NCBI RefSeq assembly: GCF_003569805.1
Contig: NZ_KZ984051.1
Coordinates: forward strand, 1,749,953 to 1,813,952
DNA: 64,000 nucleotides
Origin: Microbacterium halotolerans
GTDB taxonomy: Bacteria; Actinomycetota; Actinomycetes; Actinomycetales; Microbacteriaceae
Reading direction: 5' to 3'
The translations under genes and the position numbers were made by a program. Shown piece after piece: positions 48,238-55,372 of this stretch; position 1 is the first letter of the stretch, and every line of letters starts with the position of its first letter. The notes below the pieces were generated by a model that saw nothing but the letters and a program-made list of their open reading frames with translations, had not been told where the DNA came from and ran no database searches.

Positions 48238-49692
48238 GTGCCCAAGATTCTTATCGTCGGCGGCGGTTACGCCGGCTTCTACACCGCGTGGAAGCTCGAG
48301 AAGCACCTGCGCAAGGGCGAGGCGGAGATCGTCGTAGTCGACCCGCTGCCGTACCTGACCTACCTTCCCTTCCTGCCGGAGGTCGCGGCCGGATCGATCG
48401 AGCCCCGCCACACGGTCGTCTCGCACCGACGCCACCTCAAGCGCACGAAGGTGATCAACGCGAAGGTCACCGGCATCGACCACGCCAACAAGGTCGCCAC
48501 GATCGCACCGAACGGCGGCGAGGAGTACGACTTCGAGTACGACCACGTCGTCGTCACCGCTGGATCGGTCTCGCGCACGTTCCCGATCCCGGGCATCGCG
48601 GACAACGCGATCGGGCTGAAGTCGGTCGAGGAAGCGATCGCCGTGCGTGATCGCCTGATCGCGAACTTCGAGCAGGCGGCGTCGCTCCCCAAGGACAGCG
48701 AGCTGCGCAAGCGGCTGCTGACCGTCGTCGTCGTCGGAGGCGGGTTCGCTGGGATCGAGACGTTCGGGGAACTGCGTTCTGCGGCCTCGGCGCTGCTCAA
48801 CAAGTTCCCGGAGATCACGTTCGAGGAGACTCAGTTCCACCTCATCGAGGCGATGGGACGGATCATGCCCGAGGTGTCGCTTCCGACGAGCGAGTGGGTG
48901 CTGAAGGATCTCGCCAAGCGCGGCGCCTACGTGCACCTCGACACCCAGGTCGCCGACGCGACCGACGGCGTCGTGAAGACGAACACGGGAGAGGAATACC
49001 CCAGCGACCTCATCATCTGGACCGCAGGCGTGATGGCGAACCCGCAGGTCGTGGGCGGCAGCGACCTGCCCCGCGAGCCGCGCGGTCGCATCACGACGCA
49101 GGCCGACCTGCGCGTGATCGACGCTGACGGCGGCCTCATCGAGGGCGCTTGGGCGGCCGGTGACGTGGCGGCCGTGCCGGACAAGACCGGCGGTCTGCCC
49201 GACGGCACCTGCGTGCCGAACGCCCAGCATGCCGTGCGTCAGGCCAAACGCCTCGCGAAGAACCTCGTCGCCGTGCTGCGCGGCGAAGACACCGTCGACT
49301 ACTTCCACAAGAACCTCGGTGCGGTCGCGGGCCTCGGCCTCGGCACCGGTGTGTTCCAGTCGGGCAAGTTCGCGCTGAAGGGCTTCCTCGCCTGGGTGGC
49401 GCACCGCGGCTACCACGGCCTGGCGATGCCCACGTGGGAGCGCAAGTGGCGCGTGCTGTGGGGCTGGTGGCACAACCTCTTCCTGGGGCGCGACCAGGTG
49501 CAGCTGCAGACGTCGCAGAACCCGCGCGGGTTCTTCGAGGAGTTCGCCTCGCGGCCCAAGCCCAAGGTCGAGGAGCCGAAGCCGGCACCGGTCGAGCCGA
49601 AGCCCGAGCCGGAGGCCGAGAAGGTCGAGTCATCTCCGGCGGAGCCGGACGCTGAGAACGTCGACGCTGAGAAGGCCGAAGCAGCGCAGTAG
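48238..49692 (+). CDS. ndh: Type II NADH dehydrogenase
   Basis: 484 aa, GTG start with GAAGGAG 10 nt upstream. Non-proton-pumping NADH:menaquinone oxidoreductase on the inner membrane face. FAD-binding GGGYAGFYTAWKLE at the N-terminus, NADH-binding VVVGGGFAGIETFGEL (about 163-178), and WAAGDVAAVPD with QHAVRQAKRLAKN near the C-terminus. Two amphipathic segments around 370-420 would hold it to the membrane. A Pro/Glu/Lys-rich tail of about 45 residues is unusual. The tRNA-Leu gene follows. Confidence 0.93.
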   Translation: MPKILIVGGGYAGFYTAWKLEKHLRKGEAEIVVVDPLPYLTYLPFLPEVAAGSIEPRHTVVSHRRHLKRTKVINAKVTGIDHANKVATIAPNGGEEYDFEYDHVVVTAGSVSRTFPIPGIADNAIGLKSVEEAIAVRDRLIANFEQAASLPKDSELRKRLLTVVVVGGGFAGIETFGELRSAASALLNKFPEITFEETQFHLIEAMGRIMPEVSLPTSEWVLKDLAKRGAYVHLDTQVADATDGVVKTNTGEEYPSDLIIWTAGVMANPQVVGGSDLPREPRGRITTQADLRVIDADGGLIEGAWAAGDVAAVPDKTGGLPDGTCVPNAQHAVRQAKRLAKNLVAVLRGEDTVDYFHKNLGAVAGLGLGTGVFQSGKFALKGFLAWVAHRGYHGLAMPTWERKWRVLWGWWHNLFLGRDQVQLQTSQNPRGFFEEFASRPKPKVEEPKPAPVEPKPEPEAEKVESSPAEPDAENVDAEKAEAAQ

Positions 49693-49756
49693 CGCTCGTT
49701 TCATCCGCCGAGGGCGCCCCACCCGATACCGTGGTGGGGCGCCCTCGGCGCATCCC

Positions 49757-49830
49757 CCCCCCATAGCCCAACCGGCAGAGGCAGCCGACTTAAAATCGGC
49801 ACAGTGTGGGTTCGAATCCCACTGGGGGGA
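49757..49830 (+). tRNA. tRNA-Leu (anticodon TAA), short variable arm
   Basis: 74 nt. Acceptor CCCCCCA (49757-49763) pairs with TGGGGGG (49823-49829), discriminator A at 49830. The anticodon stem GCCGA/TCGGC (49784-49788, 49796-49800) encloses CTTAAAA, giving TAA at 49790-49792 shifted to loop positions 34-36 at 49791-49793 (T-A-A). T arm GTGGG/CCCAC is perfect. The variable region is only ACAGT (5 nt), class I rather than the long class II arm usual for tRNA-Leu. No CCA is encoded. Confidence 0.88.
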
Positions 49831-49890
49831 CGAATCGGGCCCACAATCGCGCAGGCGTAAGCGGCCCCATCGGGGCGTAGAGCGAGGGCG

Positions 49891-50508
49891 TCAGATGCGC
49901 GTCACCGGCTGCCGGAGCAGTGTGCGCATCCGGTCGGGCGCGACCCGGCGAACGTCGCTGAAGTACACCTCATGGTGGGCTCCGCTCATCCGGAGCCCGT
50001 TCGCGGGAATGAACTCGTCGTGCATGCGCGCCAGGACCGGCCCTTCGTCATCGAAGGAGCCGACGTGAAGGGTCTGCACGCAGGTTCCCTCGGACAGCGT
50101 CTCGATGCGGATCCTATGCAGGCGTGCCGGAGGGTCGCTGCGCCCGACGAGTTCCACGGCTGCGTCGACCATCTCAGAGTCGATCCAGTCGGGAATCATC
50201 AGCATCATGGTCCAATGCCACCGGCTCTTGTCGCGAGCGGTCGTGAACGCACTCATGTCGTCAGCCCACCACAGCCCTTCCAGGGGCGGCACGACATAGT
50301 CTCGTCCATCCGACTTGCTGGCGAACTTCAGTCTGTAGGCGACCGGATAGAGCGCTGCGAGGGCATCGGCATACTCCGGCGACGAGTTGGGGTCGCCGTG
50401 ACCGTCGATCGCCAGGTACCGCAAGTCGGGCACTTCGACCAGGCGGAAAGCCTCGCGCGGCGCACTGTAGGCGTCGAGCGCTTTCTTGAAGTCGATCTTG
50501 TCGGCCAC
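49891..50508 (-). CDS. GyrI-like small-molecule-binding domain protein
   Basis: 205 aa from GTG 50508; ATG 50529 would add 7 residues. A stand-alone GyrI-like (SOUL/Rob effector fold) protein: DKIDFKKALDAYSAP start, LAIDGHGDPNSSPEYADAL and the later PARLHRIRIETLSEGTCVQT and GLRMSGAHHEVYFSDVRRV are typical of this family. Members bind or hydrolyse small cationic compounds or act as effector modules. It is divergent from the pseudouridine synthase gene. Confidence 0.8.
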   Translation of the reverse strand: MADKIDFKKALDAYSAPREAFRLVEVPDLRYLAIDGHGDPNSSPEYADALAALYPVAYRLKFASKSDGRDYVVPPLEGLWWADDMSAFTTARDKSRWHWTMMLMIPDWIDSEMVDAAVELVGRSDPPARLHRIRIETLSEGTCVQTLHVGSFDDEGPVLARMHDEFIPANGLRMSGAHHEVYFSDVRRVAPDRMRTLLRQPVTRI

Positions 50509-50569
50509 GATCCGACCAGCGTAGGGCATCCGGGCGTCCGTCAGCGGGCGCCGGTAGACTCTCGTTCTC

Positions 50570-51595
50570 GTGAGGCTTCGGGGAGAACGGATGCTGCCGC
50601 CGCGAGACGGCATCTCCGCGGCGCGCCTGCGGGCGCCGGGCGGCCGGGAGACGCACGCCGCAGCGGGCGATGCGGTGCCAGGGACGATTCGGGAGTGGCT
50701 CGAGACCGTTGTGATCCCGCGGACGCTCGGGAGGGAAGAGGCGTTCGACGACCGGGCGTTGGAGCCGGAGTTCTTCACGAGCGACGACGGTTCGCTCACC
50801 AGCGCATTCGGCGAACGGGTATCGCTCGACGACCCCGTCGCGCCGGGCGGCTTCTACTTCTTCCACAAGCCGTACCCGCCGGAGACTCGCGTACCGTTCG
50901 AGGTCGGCATCCGACACGAGGACGCCGACCTGCTCGTCGTCGACAAGCCGCACTTCCTCGCTTCGACGCCGAACGGCCGGTTCGTGCGCGAGAGCGTCGT
51001 GACGCGGCTGCGGGCGGAGCGCGGCGAGGACGATATCGTCGCGATCCACCGGCTCGACCGCGTCACCGCGGGGCTGCTCGTGCTCTCCCGGCGTCCGGCG
51101 ACGCGGGGCCGGTACCAGGTGCTGTTCCAGGAACGCCGGATACGCAAGACGTATCGGGCGCTGGCATGGCTGCCGGACGGGTGGCGCCCAGACGATCCGC
51201 TCCCGCTGGGGCTCGAGCCGGGTGGCCCGGTGGTCGACATTCGGAGCAGGCTCTATAAGGCCGATGGCGTGCGCGCCGTGAGCGAAGTGCCGGGGGAGCC
51301 GAACGCGCACACCTCGGTGCGGCTGGACAGCATCGGCGAGCACGCTGGCCGCGCGATCGGCGAGTTCACACTCACACCGCACACCGGCAAGACGCATCAG
51401 CTCCGCGTGCATATGAACGCGCTCGGCATGCCGCTGCTGGGCGACCCCGTCTACCCGATCGACCTGGGCCCCGACCGCTATGACTTCTCGCACGCCCTGC
51501 AGCTGCTCGCGGACCACCTCGAGTTCGACGACCCCATCACGGGGGAACCGCGTGCCTTCACCTCGGCGCTCTCCCTTGACGCCGCCGCGTCCTGA
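50570..51595 (+). CDS. RluA-family pseudouridine synthase
   Basis: 341 aa, GTG start; an ATG at 50591 is an alternative. The catalytic motif is HRLDRVTAGLL with its Asp (about 163), preceded by EDADLLVVDKPHFLAS and followed by the TYRALAW and KTHQLRVHMNALGMPLLGDP motifs. No S4 domain is present. It should modify uridines of rRNA or tRNA; the target site is not predictable. TAGACT (50555-50560) lies 9 nt before the GTG. Confidence 0.92.
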   Translation: MRLRGERMLPPRDGISAARLRAPGGRETHAAAGDAVPGTIREWLETVVIPRTLGREEAFDDRALEPEFFTSDDGSLTSAFGERVSLDDPVAPGGFYFFHKPYPPETRVPFEVGIRHEDADLLVVDKPHFLASTPNGRFVRESVVTRLRAERGEDDIVAIHRLDRVTAGLLVLSRRPATRGRYQVLFQERRIRKTYRALAWLPDGWRPDDPLPLGLEPGGPVVDIRSRLYKADGVRAVSEVPGEPNAHTSVRLDSIGEHAGRAIGEFTLTPHTGKTHQLRVHMNALGMPLLGDPVYPIDLGPDRYDFSHALQLLADHLEFDDPITGEPRAFTSALSLDAAAS

Positions 51596-51604
51596 GCGGG
51601 TTCT

Positions 51605-51664
51605 TCTTCATTTCTGGCACATCTCCGGGGGTGCACAGCATCCGAAATGTGCCAGAGATGAAGA
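51605..51664. terminator. Bidirectional terminator-like hairpin
   Basis: Arms 51605-51622 and 51647-51664 pair over 18 bp with one G-T wobble, loop 24 nt. It lies between the convergent pseudouridine synthase and acetyltransferase genes. The arms are unusually AT-rich for this genome. Confidence 0.65.
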
Positions 51665-51675
51665 GATAGTGCGGG

Positions 51676-52206
51676 TCAGAGGGATTTGCGCAGCTCCTCG
51701 AAGGCGAGGTCGTCCCGGCGGGGGACGCCGAAGCGCTCGTCGCCGTAGGGGAACGGACTGATGACGCCGGTGCGGTGGTAGCCGCGGCGCTCGTACCAGG
51801 CGATGAGGTCCCCGCGGGCGGTGATCACGGTCATCCGGATCTCGGGGCGCCCCCAGGCGGCGGCGACGCGCTCGGCCTCGGCGAGCAGTGCGCGGCCGAT
51901 GCCGCCGGACTGCGCGTCGGGGGAGACGGCGAACATGCCGAAATATGCGTGGTCGCCGCGGTTCTCGAGGTGGCAGCAGGCGAGTGCGGCGTCACTGCGG
52001 CATGCGAGCATGACGCGCGAGACATCCGGATCTCCCGATACGAGCGGGGCGACCTCGCGGGCATCTGTGCGCTGGCCATCGAGCAGATCGGCCTCGGTCG
52101 TCCATCCTGCGCGGCTCGCGTCGCCCCGGTACGCCGATTGCACGAGACCGACGATCCGGTCCACGTCCGTGAGGGCGGCTGTGCGGAAGATCAGCTCGTC
52201 AGTCAC
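51676..52206 (-). CDS. GNAT-family acetyltransferase
   Basis: 176 aa, GTG start (another GTG six bases upstream). The acetyl-CoA-binding loop SPDAQSGGIGRALLAEAE matches the Q/R-x-x-G-x-G/A pattern. IRMTVITARGDLIAWYERRGYHRTG completes the C-terminal fold (first residues IRMTVITARGDL; WYERRGYHRTG is the family end motif). Substrate unknown. It is convergent with the pseudouridine synthase gene and divergent from lemA. Confidence 0.88.
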   Translation of the reverse strand: MTDELIFRTAALTDVDRIVGLVQSAYRGDASRAGWTTEADLLDGQRTDAREVAPLVSGDPDVSRVMLACRSDAALACCHLENRGDHAYFGMFAVSPDAQSGGIGRALLAEAERVAAAWGRPEIRMTVITARGDLIAWYERRGYHRTGVISPFPYGDERFGVPRRDDLAFEELRKSL

Positions 52207-52303
52207 ACTGACACAGTACCGGGCGATGACGAGGGGAAGATCTTCACGGTTCGCACCCTGCTTGTGCTCGTACACTGGGAGCAGCAATCGAGGGGGTTTT
52301 CAC

Positions 52304-52870
52304 ATGGAGTGGCTCATTCCGGTCGGGATCGTCGTTGTCCTGCTCGTCGTCGTCGGCATCTATCTGTGGGCGACGTACAACTCGCTCGTGCAGCTCGGCG
52401 TTCGTGTCGATGAGGCGTGGAGCGACATCACGGTGCAGCTCAAGCGCCGTGCCGATCTCGTCCCGAACCTGATCGAGACGGTCAAGGGCTACGCTTCCCA
52501 TGAGAAGGCCGTGTTCGAGAACGTCACGCGTGCGCGGGCGGAGACTCTGCAGGCGGCATCGCCGCGCTCAGCCGGGGCCGCGGAGGGGCACCTGGAGCAG
52601 GCGCTGAAGAGCCTGTTCGCCGTCGCCGAAGCGTATCCGCAGCTGCAGGCGAGCCAGAACTACCTCGAGCTGCAGAAGGATCTCGTCGACACGGAGGACA
52701 AGATCCAGGCGTCGCGCCGGTTCTACAACGGCGGCGTGCGGGACCTGAACACGAAGATCAAGGTGTTCCCCAACAACATGTTCGCCCGTGGGCTCGGTTT
52801 CACCGAACGCGAGTTCTTCGAGGTCATCGACGGCGCGGCTATCTCGGAGCCGCCCCGCGTGCAGTTCTGA
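52304..52870 (+). CDS. LemA family protein
   Basis: 188 aa, ATG start with an AGGGGG site. One N-terminal membrane helix (about 3-25) and a helical bundle: YNSLVQLGVRVDEAWSDITV, LKRRADLVPNLIETVKGYA, and FPNNMFARGLGFTEREFFEV. LemA proteins are commonly followed by an M48 protease or TPM-domain gene; here no such gene follows, and the next 294 nt (52871-53164) hold no gene I can support, only a frame that stays open after the lemA stop. Confidence 0.93.
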   Translation: MEWLIPVGIVVVLLVVVGIYLWATYNSLVQLGVRVDEAWSDITVQLKRRADLVPNLIETVKGYASHEKAVFENVTRARAETLQAASPRSAGAAEGHLEQALKSLFAVAEAYPQLQASQNYLELQKDLVDTEDKIQASRRFYNGGVRDLNTKIKVFPNNMFARGLGFTEREFFEVIDGAAISEPPRVQF

Positions 52871-53164
52871 CGGGCACCGATCGCGAGAGCCGCTTCCTCG
52901 GCACAAGAGCGTCGAGTCGAGGAGCTGGCCGCGGATGAGGACGTCGTGCTCGCGCTGATCGGCGACCGCGCGCAGAGCGGCGGCGCGGACGGCCATCCGC
53001 ACGAGGTGCAGCCGTACCGCTTCGCGTCGCAGGGGCGCTTGAGGGCTGCCAGGCGGATCACTGTCGTTCGGAGCGCGTCCCATAGCGGGACCGGGCGATC
53101 ACAGTGCGACGGAGCGGAGCTGTTCTCGGTTCGAGTTCGCTTCCTCTTAGTCCGCGCTGCCGCC

Positions 53165-53734
53165 CTAAGACACGGCGACGGGTGGGGCGATCCGGTCTCC
53201 GTGCGGGCCGAAGAAGTGCAGGATCTCGACCGCGAGGTCGTCGGCAGGCCCGAACCAGTGCGGGGTCGCCGCGTCGAACTCGGCCGACTCACCGGGCCCC
53301 AGCCGGATGTCGTCGTCGCCCAGCAGCAGGCGGAGGTCGCCGGCGAGCACATAGAGCCACGCATGGCCCTCGTGCGTCTTCATGAGCGGTTTGCGCGGCC
53401 CCAGCACGTGCTTGAAGATCTGAACCCGACTGGGGCGGCGCGTCAGCGGGACGATCACGCCCGATCCGCCGATGCGGTGCGGTTGGAGGTGCGCACGCGG
53501 ATCGCCCGTGGCAGGCGCCCCGACGAGGCGGTCGAGCGCGACGGAGTACACCCTCGCGAGGGGGAGGAGCGCGTCGAGCGTGGCCCGGCGCCGGCCAGTC
53601 TCGAGGCGTGAGAGCAGGCTGAGCGACAGGCCGGAGCGCTCGGCGACCTCGGCGAGCGTCCAACCGCGGGAGCGCCGGATGCCGCGAAGGCGCGGCCCGA
53701 TCGCGTCGATGATGCCGTCGAGGTCGTCTGCCAT
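53165..53734 (-). CDS. XRE-family regulator with C-terminal cupin domain
   Basis: 189 aa, ATG at 53734. The N-terminal helix-turn-helix is about 10-65 (LRGIRRSRGWTLAEVAERSG; LSLLSRLETGRRRATLDALL). The C-terminal half is a cupin (KTHEGHAWLYVLAGDLRLLLG and PGESAEFDAATPHWFG) that would bind a small ligand or metal. It is divergent from the MFS gene, with an operator-like repeat between them, so it likely controls the pump. Confidence 0.9.
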   Translation of the reverse strand: MADDLDGIIDAIGPRLRGIRRSRGWTLAEVAERSGLSLSLLSRLETGRRRATLDALLPLARVYSVALDRLVGAPATGDPRAHLQPHRIGGSGVIVPLTRRPSRVQIFKHVLGPRKPLMKTHEGHAWLYVLAGDLRLLLGDDDIRLGPGESAEFDAATPHWFGPADDLAVEILHFFGPHGDRIAPPVAVS

Positions 53735-53741
53735 GCACCCA

Positions 53742-53760
53742 GTTTGCAGGATCTGCAAAC
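53742..53760. promoter_or_regulatory. Operator-like inverted repeat between XRE-cupin and MFS genes
   Basis: GTTTGCA (53742-53748) and TGCAAAC (53754-53760) are perfect inverted repeats 5 nt apart, starting 8 nt upstream of the regulator's ATG in the 95-nt divergent gap. The most likely ligand is the XRE-cupin protein. Confidence 0.6.
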
Positions 53761-53829
53761 CAGCTCGGCCTGACGGCTCCGTCCCAGGAGAATCGACGGT
53801 GCAGCTTTCGGCACGAAGGGACTCACCGC

Positions 53830-55212
53830 ATGACACAGATCGCCTCCGTCGATCCGCCGATACTGAGCACTCGTCGTCGCTGGACCGTCCTCGTCGTCTG
53901 TGCCATGGCGCTGTTCCTCGTGGGCCTGGATACGACGATCGTGACGACCAGCCTCCCGGCGATCGCCGAGGGCACCGGCGCGGGTGCCGGGGGTCTTGCC
54001 TGGGTGGCCGACGCCTACACGATCCCGTTCGCCAGCCTGCTCATCACGGCGGGTGCCCTCGCCGACCGCTTCGGCCGGCGGCGCGTGTTCCGGATCGGTC
54101 TGGTCGTCTTCGCGCTCGCCTCCGTCGCCTGCGCCGCGGCGCCGTCACTCGAACTCCTCATCGCGGCACGGGCACTGCAGGGAGTCGGGGCGTCGATGCT
54201 GTCGCCGGTCGCTCTGGCCATCGTCGTGAATGCGATGCGGGATCCGCGCGAGCGCGCGCTCGCGATCGGTGTGTGGGGAGCGATGTTCGGGGTGAGCATG
54301 GCTGCGGGGCCCGTGACGGGCGGGGCGCTTGTAGCGGCGCTCGACTGGCGTGCGGTGTTCTGGGTGAACGTTCCGATCGTCGCCGTGGTGCTCCTCGCCG
54401 TCGCAGTCGTCGTGCCGGAGTCCCGCGGCTCGGTCGCTCGACGCCTGGACGCTCCAGGCCAGCTGCTGCTGGTCGTGCTGTTGGCGGTGAGCGTGAGCGT
54501 GATCATCGAGGGGCCGCACATCGGTTGGGGAGCACCGTGGTCACTGACCGCCTACGGAATCGCGCTCGCCGTGGGGACGACGTTCGTGATCGTCGAACGA
54601 CGCCGCGCCGCGCCGCTCATCGATCCCGCGCTGTTCCGTGTGCCGACGTTCGCCGGTGCGATCGCCGGGGCCGTCGCGGTCTTCGTCGCCTTCAGCGCGA
54701 CGCTCGTGATCACGACGTTCCTGTTGCAGGAGATCGAGGGATGGCCTCCGGTCGCGGCAGGCGCGGCCACGCTCGCGATGGCGGTGCCGGCCGCGCTGTT
54801 CGCACCGGTGTCCGGTGCGCTCGTCGGCAGGGTCGGTCCGCGCATTCCTCTGCTCATTGCGGGCGTGGGGCTTCTCGCGGGCGGATGGATGCTGTTCCGG
54901 GTGATCGGCGGCATGCACTTCTGGCAGCTGGTCGTCGCGTACCTGCTGGTCGGCATCGGCATCGGATTCGCGAACGCTCCGATCACTAACACGGCCGTCG
55001 CAGGGCTTCCTGTCTCGCGCGCCGGCGTCGCCGGAGGCATGGCCTCGACGGCGCGTCAGATCGGCGTGGCGGTGGGGGTAGCGCTGGCGACGAGCCTGCT
55101 TGCGGGCCCCGGCCCGAGTAGCGCGGAGTTCGCCGCGGCGGCCGTGCCAGTGGTCGTGGTGATCGTCGTGTGCGGTGCTGTTGTGCTTGGCGTGGCCGCC
55201 ATTCGGCGGTGA
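53830..55212 (+). CDS. MFS drug/metabolite exporter (DHA2-like)
   Basis: 460 aa, about 14 membrane helices. Motif A is GALADRFGRRRVFRIG, and motif D1-like LDTTIVTTSLPAIA sits in helix 1, both typical of the DHA2 group (EmrB/QacA). ARALQGVGASMLSPVALAIV contains motif B. It should export a toxic compound with proton antiport. The gene is divergent from the XRE-cupin regulator and shares its operator region. Confidence 0.92.
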   Translation: MTQIASVDPPILSTRRRWTVLVVCAMALFLVGLDTTIVTTSLPAIAEGTGAGAGGLAWVADAYTIPFASLLITAGALADRFGRRRVFRIGLVVFALASVACAAAPSLELLIAARALQGVGASMLSPVALAIVVNAMRDPRERALAIGVWGAMFGVSMAAGPVTGGALVAALDWRAVFWVNVPIVAVVLLAVAVVVPESRGSVARRLDAPGQLLLVVLLAVSVSVIIEGPHIGWGAPWSLTAYGIALAVGTTFVIVERRRAAPLIDPALFRVPTFAGAIAGAVAVFVAFSATLVITTFLLQEIEGWPPVAAGAATLAMAVPAALFAPVSGALVGRVGPRIPLLIAGVGLLAGGWMLFRVIGGMHFWQLVVAYLLVGIGIGFANAPITNTAVAGLPVSRAGVAGGMASTARQIGVAVGVALATSLLAGPGPSSAEFAAAAVPVVVVIVVCGAVVLGVAAIRR

Positions 55213-55242
55213 CGGCGATTCGCAATGGCCGTGCGTCGCTCG

Positions 55243-55310
55243 CGAGATGCGCACTTCTTCGACAGCCGGGCGTCAAAACCGGCGCATCTCGGCGATATGT
55301 GCGCATCTCG
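55243..55310. repeat. 12-bp inverted repeat plus short direct repeat between convergent genes
   Basis: CGAGATGCGCAC (55243-55254) pairs with GTGCGCATCTCG (55299-55310). GCGCATCTCGG also occurs at 55282-55292 and 55301-55311, giving alternative foldings. Lying after the MFS gene, it may serve as its terminator. Confidence 0.45.
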
Positions 55311-55328
55311 GCAGCCTTCGTACGGGGG

Positions 55329-55369
55329 AGCGGTGGTGCGGCGTCCGAAGCGGACACCGCACCACCGCT
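55329..55369 (-). terminator. Terminator of the LPXTG phosphoesterase gene
   Basis: Arms 55329-55346 and 55352-55369 pair over 18 bp with a single C/T mismatch and a GAAGC loop, directly after the minus-strand stop at 55373. The stem is very stable even though no T tract is present. Confidence 0.75.
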
Positions 55370-55372
55370 GTG

